Below, piece by piece: positions 34,793 to 48,672 of a stretch of 64,000 bases of DNA. The notes under the pieces were generated by a model. That model had not been told where the DNA came from. It did no database searches and worked only from the letters and a program-made list of their open reading frames with translations. This DNA is from Ophiodon elongatus. Its lineage: Eukaryota; Chordata; Actinopteri; Perciformes; Hexagrammidae. The stretch spans positions 886,001 to 950,000 of the forward strand of contig JACSYO010000566.1 in NCBI GenBank assembly GCA_016806645.1. Direction: 5' to 3'. The position numbers and the translations under genes were made by a program. The first letter of the stretch is position 1; each line of letters opens with the position of its first letter.

Positions 34793-37700
34793 TGCATATT
34801 TCTAAATCCTCCTATCCTACAAATTAGAAATATACATATTTCTGATTCAGTAGCCGTGTGTTTTGCATTCCATCCAGGGGATCAGGGCCTTTCTATCTTG
34901 TCATAACAGCACTGATTGTGTGAATGCTCAAAACAAACTTGATTTAATGTGACCTGTATAAATGCCACACATTTTGTATCATTTGGCATCAAGCCCACTT
35001 AGCTTGGACACCATCTGCCATAACTAAAATTCACATTATTTATCAAAAGTCCAGCTCTGTTTGGGAAATAAAAACAACTGCTGGTTGATAGAGGCAGGGT
35101 GCTCAAATTAGAGCGCCCAGCTCCTAATTACAGTCTGTTAGTCACTGGCTGAATCCCATACTCATTCCCCTCATTTTGTTGTTTTGAGAGGGGTTTAGCA
35201 CTTTATCAGACAGCTTAATATGACAGCTATACGCTTCTGTCTTTTTAATTACCTCTCCACCCATGCACACATTTGTCTTACTGGCTCATATTTTTCAACT
35301 TCAATCTCAATCCATTAACCTCAGGAGAGAGTGGGGGGTTGGGGGGGGGCTTTTGTTCTGAATATGTGACAACCAATAGGATCCCTAACATGGATTTTAA
35401 TTGATCAAATAGGGTGAAAAATACATTAAAAAGAAAAGAGAGAAAGAGAGGGGAGGGGGAAGGTCGGTCAAAAACACCTGTATGGCCCCATTAACTCTGC
35501 TCTGCCTTTTCATCTCAACTTCAAACCTAATCACACTCTCAGCAGAAAGTCACTGGGTCACAGCCTCTCTTTAAATAAATATTTTCAAATTAGTTTGCTC
35601 GTCAGTCATCCAATTACACAACAGGATAAATTAGAATTTTTCAAAGCCATCCTCCTTTGACTGGCACTGCTTGCACTGAGTCTACCGCAGGAAGAAGTTG
35701 CTTCGGTTTAGCCTAAATGTTATTTTAAGGTGAGCTTTGCCTCATATCTCGCTTTGAGCAAGTGGTTGGGAGCATCAATTTGCTGCAGAATCTCAATAAG
35801 AATCTGCAATGGAAGCATTTTCACTCCAGGTATAGGCTTATCTGAGCACCTGGGGAAAATCCAATGAGTCCCACAAGCACATACTCGAGCACACGCACAA
35901 ACTCGCAAAGCTGATAAGGTAAAGTCATTGTCATCTGGCCATCTGATTAAGTAGATCAAAACACATTTAGTGGCTTGTCGTGGCCCTGGTGGCTTTGCTT
36001 GGGTGGTAAATGGCACCTTCTGCTCTGTCCTCATTACCTGCTGCCTTGTCTGGAGGTAGCCGCCATTTTCCACCTGCAGTTATGGTCCAAAATAGTGTAG
36101 TATGTCATTAACACCAGCCAAAACCAAACCTCAGAAGCAGCAAGATCCATGACTCCATCTCAGGCATCAAGACATATTTTAACCTGTTGTAAAGCATGTT
36201 TCACAAAAAAAAGTAAAAAATGTAAATTCTAAAGTCCTTCAAACAACACAACAGCTGCTCGGATGTGAGGTCCATTTTGCAGGTTTCAACAGACAGAGAG
36301 ACCAAGAGAGCCCTGGGCATTGAATCAATAGAGGGCTGAGCTACCAGACAGATTGTTCAATTCCATTTCCTCAGAAAAGCCCCGTTCCTATTATAGGACT
36401 TTCCTCGCTTCCTCCACTGTGGGAGAGATTGTGGAAAAGGGTGGAAGAAAAGCACTTGAAATAAGTTCAGACATCCTTTCTAAAAGGTTCGTGCGGGAGG
36501 CGGCCGGTTAGTGCAGCCACCCAGGAGAGGCAAGCTGAAGGAATTGTTTGAAGTTATAACACTGTTAAGTGATGAACTCAAAACTGTTGAACTAATTTCA
36601 AAAGATAATCTTCCCAGTTACCCTATAAGGTTGACATCTGAGTTATTATATGATACATATTATGTCAGTTTCCACTTAATTTTCCGGTTGTCAGCCTCAC
36701 AGAAGGGAGGTAGGAGAGGGCAAATAAACAATGCCATTAACAAAACATGACACCCTTTTAAATAACACACGGTACATGGATTAAGCTGGAGTCTGTGTAT
36801 GTCTGTGCAGGCAACAGCCTTCCAGACAATGGAATCCCATCTGAAGAGAACATTATGCCCAGAGGCTATTAAAACAGGCAGACGATCTATTGGGGAATCT
36901 CTAGTGCTGGATGACTACACCTCATTTTTATACGCTAGTTTGTTTTCATTCGCACAATTCTCCCTTTCTATTTTTCTCTTTTTTTTCTGTCTGTGTATGT
37001 GCCTGTGGGAAGCAAAAAAAAAAACAACAGGATATTAAGGTGCCTATCGACCCATGTGGTATTATTTGTACCATCAGAGCTGAAAAATATACAACCTCTC
37101 TGTCTATTTTTACCCAGAGTTAAAATCCAGATGCTGATGAAAGACATATGAGAGGGCTGAAAGTTTGATCTTTGCAACATGTTTGTCCATGTGTCCCTCC
37201 TGTTGAGGCGCTAAAGAAGTCCACTAGTCTTACTCAGTGCTTGCCATCGTGTAAAATGTTATTTCTTACAATAAAATTAGAGCTAGTGTTTCATGTGATA
37301 TAAGCTTGGCCTGTGTAAATCCCTCAGACTCCAGACTGGCTTTGTCGTGTGGTTTTGCATCCATTCCGGGCTATGAGGGCTGCCTCTGTTTACCATACCA
37401 CACAGCGTCAAGGCACCTGCACTCGCCATACAGAGGACGTCCAGTGTGAATCCATTTTCAAGCCCATAATAATCCATTTTAAAGGAGGCACAGTTAATGG
37501 ATTGTTCAATCATGGAGCCCCACAGCCCAGTGTCAGAGTACAGCGGAATCATCAGGGTGGGATCTCAGTGTAGCAGTATTGAGAAATCTGAAACAAATCA
37601 CAGACAGCACACAGGGGTCATTCATGGCAGTTACAGCTGAAATGGGTAAGCATCACACAGAATTGTTTTAAGCTAAACTAGTGTGAGCAAATATAAATAA

Positions 37701-38446
37701 ATTAGACACTACATTTCTCTGTAAAGGCCACTGAGTTGTATTATGGGAGTAAAAGTAATGGTCAGCCTCTGCTGCTTAGATTTGACCACTCTTTTCATAA
37801 TCTGTCTCTTTTAAGTCCTGATACTTTTTGGTTGCAAATTATTTATGTGCACTACTGAATGTCATAGAACCACTTTGACTGTAAGTATAACTCAGCTAGT
37901 TCAGCCTGAATGCTGCTTGATCCTGAGGATTCTGATTCACATTTCTTTTTACATTCATCAGGATAGAAGATCTATATTTGTCAAAGTCACATCTGTCTGA
38001 CTAAAAGTGACCAGACAGCAAAGCTTCCGGCTAATTCTGCTCATTCAACAAGATGATGTCACACATCTGGATAGCTCAGTCTGTTTATGTCATTCCTGCC
38101 CGCCGTCACACATTTATAGACATCATCCAGAATCAGCCGAATCAGACGCACCGCGATAGTGATTGATTTTAGTCTGTTAGCGTCGACAAAAAGTTTGGCA
38201 AAAACAAGGAAATTTGACTCCGAAGACACAAGACTTCAAAGAAGACATAATTTCCTTTGGCCATCTCTGTCCAGGAAGTTAGTTGGGAAACTCCACGCTG
38301 TCATCTGGTGTCCAGTGAAGTTTCTGTTCTCTTTTCAGACTTCTGCTTTTGGCAGCGTCATTAACTTGAATAAACACAGATACCAGGACCAAGTAAGCTA
38401 TTGAAATATTAAATATTAAAATATTGGGTTGTGTGTGCGTATGCAT

Positions 38447-38481
<35 letters not shown>

Positions 38482-39319
38482 TGCCGCAAAAGGTTGCAGG
38501 GACGCAGCCAGGCAGACGTTCTTGGAGTTGCCTGGCAACCCTCTGGTCACAAAGAGGAGGAAGTGTGATGCTTGTTATGACGCCTTATGTAACCGCCGTG
38601 ATGAGTTTCAGCACAAAAAATGAAATAATCCATTTCCACAACTTGTTCTCTTTGTGCTGTCTGGGAAAAAATAAAATTCGAAAGAAAGAATGTGCTGAAT
38701 AGAGCTGCATTGACTCGTTTTTTTTACAAACCAACATCCGAGAAGGTAACATTCACTCAAATGTCTCACAGATTTTGCTTTATATTAACTCCACAAATGG
38801 TTTCATAGGGGCGTGATCCAATATAATCTCTCATCCTTGGTGAGGTTTTCTTTTCCATATGCCAGCACCAACAGCGCGCTGCAGGGTGGCATGCAGGGAA
38901 GCCATGAGAACCTCCGGTGAACCTGCAGTGAGGCTTGGTGGGGGGATTCTTCTCTCCCCCGCCTGCCTGCCTGGGGAGCCTGGAGCCTGGGATAAACACA
39001 GCCCATGGGTACCCTGAGCTAGATTTTTCCTGCAGCGTGGAAGATTATAACACCGGGGTAGAGAGAGAGAGGAAGGGGGAGGGTTCATAAGGGCAGAGAG
39101 CAGGGAATCTGAAAAAAAAAACAGAGTAATGTGGAGCGATGTTGGGCAGCAGCTGGAAATGGTTACGACTCCCAGGTTGAATCTCTCACCATGCTCCAAT
39201 TCCCTCAATCGCTCGTGCACTTGATCACTCATTCACTCACACCTCAACCACTGCAGATGGACACCCGCGGAGATGCACATTGCTCTTTCCAACAGACCAA
39301 ATAAGGTATTTATGAAGCA

Positions 39320-39401
39320 GTGAGTGTGTGAGTGTGTGAGTGAGTGAGTGAGTAAGTGAGTAAGTGAATAAGTGACTAAGTAAGTGAGTGCGTGACTGAG
39401 A
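39320..39401. repeat. Degenerate GTGA/GTAA tetranucleotide array
   Basis: About 80 bp of GTGAGTGT, GAGT, AAGT and GAAT units, diverging from a GAGT-type repeat. Confidence 0.9.
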
Positions 39402-40836
39402 CACAAACAGCTATCAATGTATAATGTGATAATGTGTCAATGTTGTGTTTACAGTTTATTTCACTGCCCCCGAGGGACCAAAAGCCTACATTCGCACTGC
39501 TTTAATGACCTACAATGGGAGAGGCAGGTCAGAGGTCAGTTGGTATATATTAGAAGATAAATGACATCCTCAAAAATAGTTCCTCAAATACAAACAGTAA
39601 AATGACAGCATGAAAGTACCAGAGAGCAGGGTTTTTCCTTTAACATTTCTACAGCTCGGCATGTTTGCATTAGAAGTATTGTGAATTTTAGATTTTGGAA
39701 CTGGAATCGGTGCAGAAAATTTCAATAGAAAAAAAAGCCCGGACGACCTGTGTATTACACAAGTCCCTCTGCACACGTTCATTCTGTATTCAGTCAGTAT
39801 GTCTAGGCATCTTGATGGCATACCTACTTACCACATTCATATTTACCACATTAATACTACATGTCTACCCTGACACAGCCCTTGCCGTGCTCCCTGTCTG
39901 AACTCTAACATCATTGCCACGGGGCCACAAACAAAGGTACGTAACTCAGAGCTTCCCGGCATCCTGGCAACTCACCCCCGGAGCTCTGAGGATTGGGTGA
40001 ACAGGTAAATAAAGATTGTGAGAGTAGAGGCGAGGAGGAGAAAGGAAAGAAGCCGGGATTGAATAATTATTGGTAAGGGGAAGGAGTGATGCTGTGAATG
40101 CACACGTGAGTGATAGTCCAAACATAAACAAATGTAGAAGCAGTCATGGCAGAAAGCATGGCCAGGTCAAGTGAGCAAGGCAGGGGAGAGATACCGATAA
40201 TGATAGAGACAGAGAAATATAGTAATGGCTGCAGGCAGTATTTAAATGAGTCTGTGTGGCGGTCCAGCGCACAGATTGACTGTGAATTATAACCACTGTG
40301 TGCTCACTGGAGCTGCTTGCCTGCTAGGCCACTGGGCACTTAGTAATTCAGAGAGACAGAAACAAAGAAAGGAGGGCAGGGCATTAGAAAACCTTAAAAA
40401 AGATAAGAGTATATACCATGTTAAATTACATATTAGCTATTCTCTTAAAGATAATGAATTACTTTGTAACTTCTTACCCCCATTGGTAGTCAGTTCAGGT
40501 TTAGAACACAGCATCATATAGTGTCTCAGCGGGCTTTACAAGTTGCAATGGGCCCAACCCAGCCAACGATCCCAAAGAAAACGATGAAAAACAAACACAC
40601 ACACACAGAATCCTTGAGTGAGGCAATTCAAAGACCCACACACCCACCCCGATGACTAAAGCTGCAAATGAGTAAATGTCAGTCGTGTACCGAATTAGAA
40701 AATTTTTAACCGTTTTACAAAATACATACAAATTATCTAAACATATGATTATTATAGTTTTTGCAGTGTTTCTTTCCGTCTTGTCTGCCCCTCTCGCTAG
40801 TTTCTCTCCCCTCCTAACCCAGAGAGGGAGAGAAAG

Positions 40837-40838
<2 letters not shown>

Positions 40839-40917
<79 letters not shown>

Positions 40918-40919
40918 TT
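40839..40919. repeat. (GT)n microsatellite
   Basis: Roughly 40 GT units with one AT near the end. A (CA)n tract lies 125 bp downstream at 41044-41083, giving an inverted GT/CA pair. Confidence 0.96.
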
Positions 40920-41036
40920 TGGAGAAAAAGAGCTTAGATCTCTGGCAGAGCAGAACAGTAAGGCCGTGGGCAGAAGCGGGGCACTGGGCCCCTGAGTCCC
41001 AAAACCATCACTAATACTGCTGCCCTCAGCTAGAAC

Positions 41037-41043
<7 letters not shown>

Positions 41044-41083
<40 letters not shown>
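41044..41083. repeat. (CA)n microsatellite
   Basis: About 20 CA units, in opposite strand orientation to the GT tract at 40839. Confidence 0.95.
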
Positions 41084-41085
<2 letters not shown>

Positions 41086-42839
41086 ATCTGTGTGTCTGTG
41101 TTTCTTTGGTTTTTGTGTTTGCTTGTTAAAATCTGAAAAAAAGTGTGACTTCATGAATTATGTTCATATGCATGCACATATCTTTTCTTGATTAGGCACG
41201 TTCGAGGGCTACTGTGCTGGAACCATTACGTATATAAGGCATTCAGTTCAGTTGTTTATTATATGTTTTATCACCGTGAATCACTTCCCCAGCTTCTTCA
41301 ATTCAACCTCCTTAAATTCAAGCGTCCCTTTTTTTTTTTACCGTCATGTAATTAAAGTGCACTTCTTCTGCATTTTCTGCATCACTGTGCAAATTAGCGT
41401 GCTACCTCTGGACGTATACTTCAATATCTATTTTTTGTTCGTAATGCATTTTAATTTCAAGTCAGTATCACGTCACGGGGTGGGGGACATCCTCCAAAGA
41501 GAAGCTCATGTTCCTGTTTTGTTTGGTGTGCAGGCTCTTACTTGAAGGCTGAATAATAAAAGCTCTTATTTTTGTTGGGGAGTAAACAGCTGCCCGGGGA
41601 AGCTTTGTCTTTTCCTACCTGGATACTTTGTTAACTGCCTGGCTACTATCAGCTAAAAGACGCTTTATAAAATAGGCTCCCCTGCAAAAAAAGGCTTAGA
41701 TATAAGGACAACCCCCTTTTTTTTCTTGTCTATGTCTTCATGCCCAGTGTGTGTCTGCCTTTGTCTGTAGTGTACGATGCTTAAATCTATACTGTTGCCT
41801 CTCTGTCTTGCTCTCACGCTGTCTGCCCCCCCCCCCCCAGGAGTCTGTTTTCCCTCCTTGACTTATTGATTCTGATTTTGGCACTAACACAGTGTTCAAG
41901 TGAATGTTGCTTCCCGCTGAGGCAGCTGGGTGTTTGGTTGTGTGCATGTGTTTTTATCTTATAAGTGTGTGTGGACCCCCATCTGTCCCTGCTTGGCCAA
42001 TAAAAAGAGTAACAACAGTTGTCACTGCGGTTACTTGTTGACACTATTCTGAACCAATGTCTTTGAGCTGTCTGGAGTTAAACTAGCGTGAGTGGTTCAG
42101 AAATATGGCCGGAAAATCTGCCTTTTATGCTATAATAACATTTATTATAGTCTGCCATACTGTTGGCTATACATCTGCTCACTTACAAAATATTTCATTA
42201 CAAATGGAACATTGGCATTTCACTGCAATTACTGATATGCAACTGGTAACATTTTGTTTTCACTGTTAAACTACATCTTTGGCAGAAAAATGACACCCTT
42301 GCAGCCAATCCACCCCCCAACCTGCCTCATGTATAATGAAGCCCCAACTCTCTCTAGAGAATTGCCGGAGAATTCATAATCTTGCAGCTTTCTCCTCCTC
42401 CAAGGTGCTTTTACCACAAATCCACCTTGTAATGTATGCAGCCAGCACAGATCAAAGATACATCATATTTTGGTGTGTGCATTCATACACGTATGTGAGC
42501 TGCTAACAGGCATGCATGTGTATCTTCAAAAGCACCATGACTATGGACCCCGAGGCAAGAGGGCAAGGAATACTGGTTTCATGTCAAATGCCTCTACGGT
42601 ATGTGCCGCCTTCGTGCAGTTACATTAGCTGCAGCTCCAGCTCGAAGCGCCAGCGTGAAGGTATATCACCAAATATGAAATCTCAAAGCCGGGCCAGTTT
42701 GTGACCACTGACCTTAAGTAAATACAACGCTGCATAGCATGTTGCAAGTCCTGCGAACACACTGATAAGGGCCTCGGGGCTATAAATAGTACAATGCGTG
42801 GCTTTATATAAATACCGATATATATGTATTTAAAGAAAT

Positions 42840-43545
42840 ATAGTTCAACATTTTTGGAAATACGCTTATTTGCTTCATTCTTGCAGAGAGTCAGATGAGA
42901 AGATCGATACCACCTTCATGTTTAATACAATAAATATGAAGCTACTGCCAGGAGCTGGTTATCTTAGATTAGCATAAAGACTGAAAAAAGGGGGTGGGAG
43001 GAGCTACCCTTGCTCTGTTGAAAGGTAAAAAAAAAACAATAAAGGCCTACCAGCACCTCTAAAGTTAATTAATAAACACGTTATATCTCATTTATTTAAT
43101 CTGTACAAAAGCTTGTGTCACATGGACAATTTTTTGGAAGACTCAGGAAGTCATTGCTACCAGCCAAGAACTAGTCTGGCACATATTCCAAAATGATGCT
43201 TCACTGGGCTGCATGTAAGGGAACAAAAATGGGTGATGTTCAGACATATTTGTGTGTGTGTGTTTCCTTTAAACTTGTAATGATTGGGGATATACTGTAT
43301 GTTTCTACCAAGAGTCAATGTACGGCCTCCTATAACACCCCTCTCTGCTTAGGTAAACCACATATAATATTAGTGGGCAAGATGTTGGTACCTTTGGACA
43401 GAGCCTGGCTAGCTATTCCCATCTATTTTTTATGCTAAGCTAGGCTAACTGGCTGATGACTGTAGCCTTATATCTAAGAGACAAATATGAGCTGACGCTC
43501 AGCAAGAAAGCACATACGTGTATTCACCAAAAGATTGTTTAATAT
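42840..43545. mobile_element. Near-complete foldback element with ~180-bp inverted arms
   Basis: The left arm runs from about 42845 (TTCAACATTTTTGGAAATAC) through TTCTTGCAGAGAGTCAG, TTAGATTAGCATAAAGACTG and GCTACCCTTGCTCTGTTGAA. Read in reverse complement, the right arm (to about 43540) shows the same order: TTTTGGTGAATAC, TTTCTTGCTGAGCGTCAG, TTAGCATAAA and AGCTAGCCAGGCTCTGTCCA. The arms are imperfect, about 180 bp each. The interior is non-coding, so it would be a non-autonomous DNA element. Confidence 0.75.
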
Positions 43546-46500
43546 ATCATCCGCTGACTGTAGAGACATATTTCAAAGTATTTACACAAACACATGCCTC
43601 ACAAAAAAGAAATTATGTGTGTAAATCAAACTGTTGCCCTATCTTGTTCTTCGCTGCTTAATTACTGCTGGTAGTTTAATACCAGAGACATATTAAAGTG
43701 CATTGTACCATTTCCTGGCACTGCACCACGCTGCCCTCATTTTATTGATTTGGTCTTCATTTTAGAGTGCTAGATGTCATGTTCGGTGGATAATAGACTG
43801 GGCTGAGCATCCAGTGAAAGATTGCTGCAATCATGGCGGGGTGCTGCTGCTCAGAAATAGAGCAGACCAATGTAAGAAACCAATCCAAAAGGGCTTTTAA
43901 AGGTTATGTCATCGCTCGTGACAGTTGGAGGAGAAATAAATATCTGCTGGGATTGGGCTCTGTCTGTCAGGCCAGAGATGAGGGAGGGAGATAGAGAGAC
44001 ATAGAGAAAGAGAAGCAAATGTGTTCAGGGGAAATAAGAAAGTCTGATGAAGGCAATGATCGCAAGAATAAAAGAATTGTTGATGTTTATCCCCAGGATT
44101 AAAGGTTGGACTGTCACCCATGCACAGTCGATTTGCACATGTGAAGCTGTGTCATTTTCTTTTTTAAAAGAAGAAGCGTTTCAGTTTCCCTCCAGGGGGC
44201 TTTGTTTTTAAAATATGAACAACACCAAAGCAGAGAAATAAATTGAGGCCCTGCTCAAAACAACAACATGTTGGACATAATCCATTTCCTTCCGTCTCAA
44301 AGGGATGTACGATGGTGAGAACCGAAGGTTAATATCTGTCTGGATTAAACATACACTATACCTGAGGTGATAAATCATAATTATGGGAACACAGCCACTG
44401 TTTCCTTCCCACTGTACATTTCTCCAGGTGCCAGTCCGTCTGTCTCTCTATCACTCGCCTCACCTCTCAGTTTGAACACACACATCATCCACCGGGAAAT
44501 GGTCATCTCCTCTGCTGTATCCTTGCCTTGTAGCTGCAGCATGCATCTCAAATATTAACGATGAAAGACAGGCCGCACATCTGACAGTCAAGGTTTTAAG
44601 GACAGCAAATCAAACCACGAGGGCCCGACACAGAAGCACGCAGCAGGCCTGATATCCAGCTGCCCTGACATTTGGAAGAGAAGGCTTTTTGAAGTGGGAG
44701 GCAGAATGGAGCTGTGTTTTTTTTTTCCTTTTTTTTTTTCTGTCTCTCTGTTACTGCAAATCTGTCCAGAGCTGTCTCTCCCTTTCTCTGCCTCTCTCTG
44801 CATGTCTGTCTTTGCGTCTGTCAGTTTCATAATTCCACTCCTTTTTCCTTTTGCCTCTGCGCCCTATCCTGGGTTTTATATCGTTTATGTTTCCGCATGC
44901 CTGAAATAGGGCCCCGTGTGTGAGTGCTGGTTGAAGATATCTCTGTGTTGCAGTCCTGTATGCACTGAGTGGAGCAGCAATTCACGGACCCCTTCACCTC
45001 ACTGTCAGAGGGCTATCAGAGTAAAGCCTGGCGTGTCTCCCACTGAGCCAGGGGGCACAGATCTTCCCTCCACCGGCTTTCATCTGTGCTTTAATGCAGC
45101 TGCACTGAAAGCACGCATACACCCACGCACATTGTTTATTTGCTAATCTGTCACATTCATTTCCAAACCCCCTTTCTCCTACTCTTACCCCCAAATTTAT
45201 AACCATCAATTTTGTTTTTTTTTTAATTATCTTTGTGCTCTTTCGAGAACATTTGATGCCCAAAGTGTTGCTCAAGAACACACATGCGCAGCAAAGCTCC
45301 TAGCGTTAATGAATGTTGATTTTTCAGTGACAATTATTTGGTATTGACAAGTGTCGATTAGAGTGTTGTTTGTTCACTGATAGAGCCGATGCAGCTCCGG
45401 GTTGAGTGTTTCGAAATTACCCAAAGAGCGTTCGCTTGACTCTGATGGTGCAGACATTAACATGGACTGACTTAGTGCTGAATTTATATCCTTAGTTAAA
45501 TTAGCATTGACTATTTTACCTGGTTAACATGTGTGCAGAGTAAAATACGGAGGGCTATTGTCAGGGCATTGGGGAAAAAGCAACACTGAAACACACACTT
45601 TATGCTGTGTGAAATTCAGAAATTTACCATTTCCGCTGACATTATAGTGGTCTATTGTGTCTGACTGTGCAGCACAAAGACCTGTAAATGATATATATAT
45701 ACAACATGGGAGACAGAGCTTCCCAAGCCAGTAAATCTGGGCTGTTTCATATCCTGCTGGGATTTGTAATTCTGTTGACTTATCTCTCCAGATCAGTCTT
45801 TCCTGCTTCTGGTTTTGCTGACAGACCAAAGCCACTCTTTAGGACCCAACCATGCTCAAAAAAACACACACACACACACACATACACACATAAGAATAGC
45901 CTTAAGAAACCCCCTTATTTGTGTAGTGTCTCCCTGAACAATTTCAAGCATGGATGCTAGAGAAAAAAAGCAATTCTCAAACTACAAAGATGCAGTTCAT
46001 TTTCTTTCTCCAGCAGCTGATTCTGAGGGCCCGGAGGTCCATGTGTCAGCCCTGCATATGAGCTCATCAGAATAGCAATGACTAAGATAATCATATAATG
46101 TCGGAAGCCCCAGATCTTAATCAGCACCAAAATGTAATTAACTAATCCGTTGACCTTGGGTTATCACTCCACCAAATTTGAGTTCAATAAAATCAGAACG
46201 GCGATGTAAGATTAGTCTTATTAAAAAAGATTATTTAGCCAGCTCATCGATTGTTCCAACATTAAGGTTTGTCAGTCATTAAGTTCTATTTCAGAATAAC
46301 ACTCACACATAAGCAGATGGCCATAGAACATGTTCTCACACAGCCTTTCATACACCACACACTTAACATATTCACTGGGCTCATGCATGGCATAATGATT
46401 TCTATAAAAAGCAGAGCATTATGGAAATTCACATTTGCCTTCTATATTTCCGGGTATCACCTCGTTCTCTCTGCAGCCAATGTTTTTTACCAGAGATAAC

Positions 46501-47127
46501 CTAACTGCTGACTTTCAGCTAAAATCTAAGCATTAGCGATTACAGTGTGTAATTCCAGCCGCTCGGGGTTGATGGCACTGCATGTTGTCACAGGTGTCAC
46601 AGGCTACAGTTAAATGTGTCAGCACGTTTTTTTTTACGTCATTAAGACCATGTAAACATGCACCCCCCCCCGGTAATCACACCCCTCGTGACATTTTTTT
46701 ATTCTCCGAGGGCCACACGCATCCGAAAAGTAGAAATTATCCGCTCGCCCGCTGGTGAATCTTATACACCACCTCTTTATGCGGATTACAGGATGTAGGT
46801 GGGGCTGGTGCTCTCATCGCAGCACAGACTGCTCCTCACACCGACACCCACGTGCCAACAGGCGGACGGAACAGCTAAACACCAACCAGAAAAGAGCAAA
46901 CAGCACTTAGCTGAGAGCTGGTCGTGCTACTGCCAGTCTGTGGCTGTACAGAAATGAGTAAGAGAGATGACTAAGCAGAGAAACAAAAGATTGCATGTTT
47001 CTGCGCTTGGACTCTTCACGTGGTGTACAATCAGGTGGTGAATCTTTCCTTTGAATAAAAGTCAAAACAAGTGGAACAAATCAGGAAAATAAGTGGAGTT
47101 TAATTCCTCTTGCCTTCTTTCTTTTTG
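43546..47127. other. Intergenic desert, second part
   Basis: No gene was recognised. (CA)n is present at 45863-45890. The segment 46130-46500 is a unique AT-rich block that could be conserved regulatory DNA. Confidence 0.5.
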
Positions 47128-47775
47128 TTCAATTCAATTCAATTCAATTTATTTTTGTGTAGCCCAAAATCACAAATTACAGATTTGCCTCAGAGGGCTT
47201 TACAATCTGTACACAACGACATCCTCTGTCCCAGGACCTCTCATCGACTCAGGAAAAACTCCCCCCAAAAAAACCTTTCAACTGGGAGAAAAATGGAAGA
47301 AACCTTCAGGAGAGCAACAGAGGAGGATCCCTCTCCCAGGATGGACAGAGTACAAAAATAGATGTCATGTGTACAGAATGAACAGCATAAGAGAGTTACA
47401 ACACGTTCAATTCACATGACAGAAATGATTCATGCAATAGTAGCAGCAGGTGACGGGGAGGACCATAGCAGGACCAGGACCAGGGCATAGATTTAACCAC
47501 GATCCACAGAAACCTGCGAGGCGAGAAGGCACAAAGACTTCGGGGATGGAGCAGAGTTAGTAATGTGCATTAATGGTGCATGAATTCATACAGAAGGTAA
47601 AATAGAGAAGAATGTGCGTCAGCAGGGCCACAGCAGGAACCAGGAGGCAGGACCAGGGCCCAGACGCAACCACGATCCGTGGAAACCTGCGAGGCGAGAA
47701 AGCACAAAGACTCCGGGGGAGGAAGTAGAGTTAGTAATGTGCATTGATAGAACATGAATTCATACTGAAGGAGAG
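47128..47775 (+). mobile_element. Teleost interspersed repeat with internal tandem duplication
   Basis: It opens with (TTCAA)n, then TTTATTTTTGTGTAGCCCAA, AATCACAAATTACAGATTTG, CCTCAGAGGGCTTTACAATC and TCTGTCCCAGGACCTCTCAT, a phrase found repeatedly in percomorph genomes. Two long direct repeats follow at about 47461-47560 and 47640-47765; both carry CCACGATCC, GAAACCTGCGAGGCGAGAA and GAGTTAGTAATGTGCATT. The repeat class is unknown to me and there is no coding capacity. Confidence 0.65.
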
Positions 47776-48365
47776 AGAGAAAAGGAGAGAGGAGCTTGTT
47801 GGATTTTCTGTCGGTGGAATTTAGTTTCTGCTTTTCCCATCCAGTTCTACTTCTGTATTCTTAATAATCCGCTTTTAGTAATGTCACTTCCTTTTACAGT
47901 AGCTCATTTCTTCTTGGAAAGACCGTCGTTTTTGCTGAAACAACAAATGGTAATGCTTTTATGAGCAAATATGGATTTTCCCGACAGTGGCAGACAAAAG
48001 CAGCTTCTCAGTTCGAGCCTGCAAAAATGACAACATGCCTCCAGCTGATTTGTATCTGCTGTTTCTAGGTAGCTAATTAAACTAACATTAGTTCCATTTG
48101 TGGGTTGAAAACATTGTCTCCAGCTGACTTTGTAATGGTTCAAGCTGTCCTGTTTTAAATCAACCGCATGCAAACTGCTTCGGCATGAGGACAAATCCAA
48201 AGTTCAACAGGCTCGCTCTGCCTGGTTACGGCAGCTAAATGGGCAATCTGTGTTTTTCCAAACGGTCAACTGGATATTTTAGCCAGACACACGCAATATT
48301 TTTTATTTATAGTCTAGTATTTTTATAACAAGTCATAAAATAAGACTTGTTCATTTTTCTGTGTT

Positions 48366-48465
<100 letters not shown>

Positions 48466-48580
48466 GTGATGAGATGAAACATGCATGTGGGCCAGTGGGT
48501 GGCTGTGGGGAGGGGACGCATTGCAAAGGATTGCTTTCAACTTGCTAACAGATACAGCCATTTATGACAGCCATCTGTCC

Positions 48581-48582
<2 letters not shown>

Positions 48583-48621
<39 letters not shown>

Positions 48622-48672
48622 TCATGTGTGTGTGTGTGTGTGTGTGTGTGCGTGCGCGTGTGCGTGTGTGCA
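48583..48672. repeat. (GT)n/(GC) compound microsatellite
   Basis: GT runs with GCGT and TTCAT interruptions, 120 bp after the previous array. Confidence 0.95.

Larger units (their letters stand above)
34793..42835. other. Intergenic desert, first part
   Basis: No exon or RNA gene was recognised. Microsatellites are (GT)n at 38449-38478, a GTGA/GTAA array at 39320-39401, (GT)n at 40839-40919 and (CA)n at 41044-41083. Several compact unique AT-rich stretches (for example 35130-35660, 37240-37560 and 40240-40510) look like candidate conserved non-coding DNA. That impression is not testable without alignment. Confidence 0.5.
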
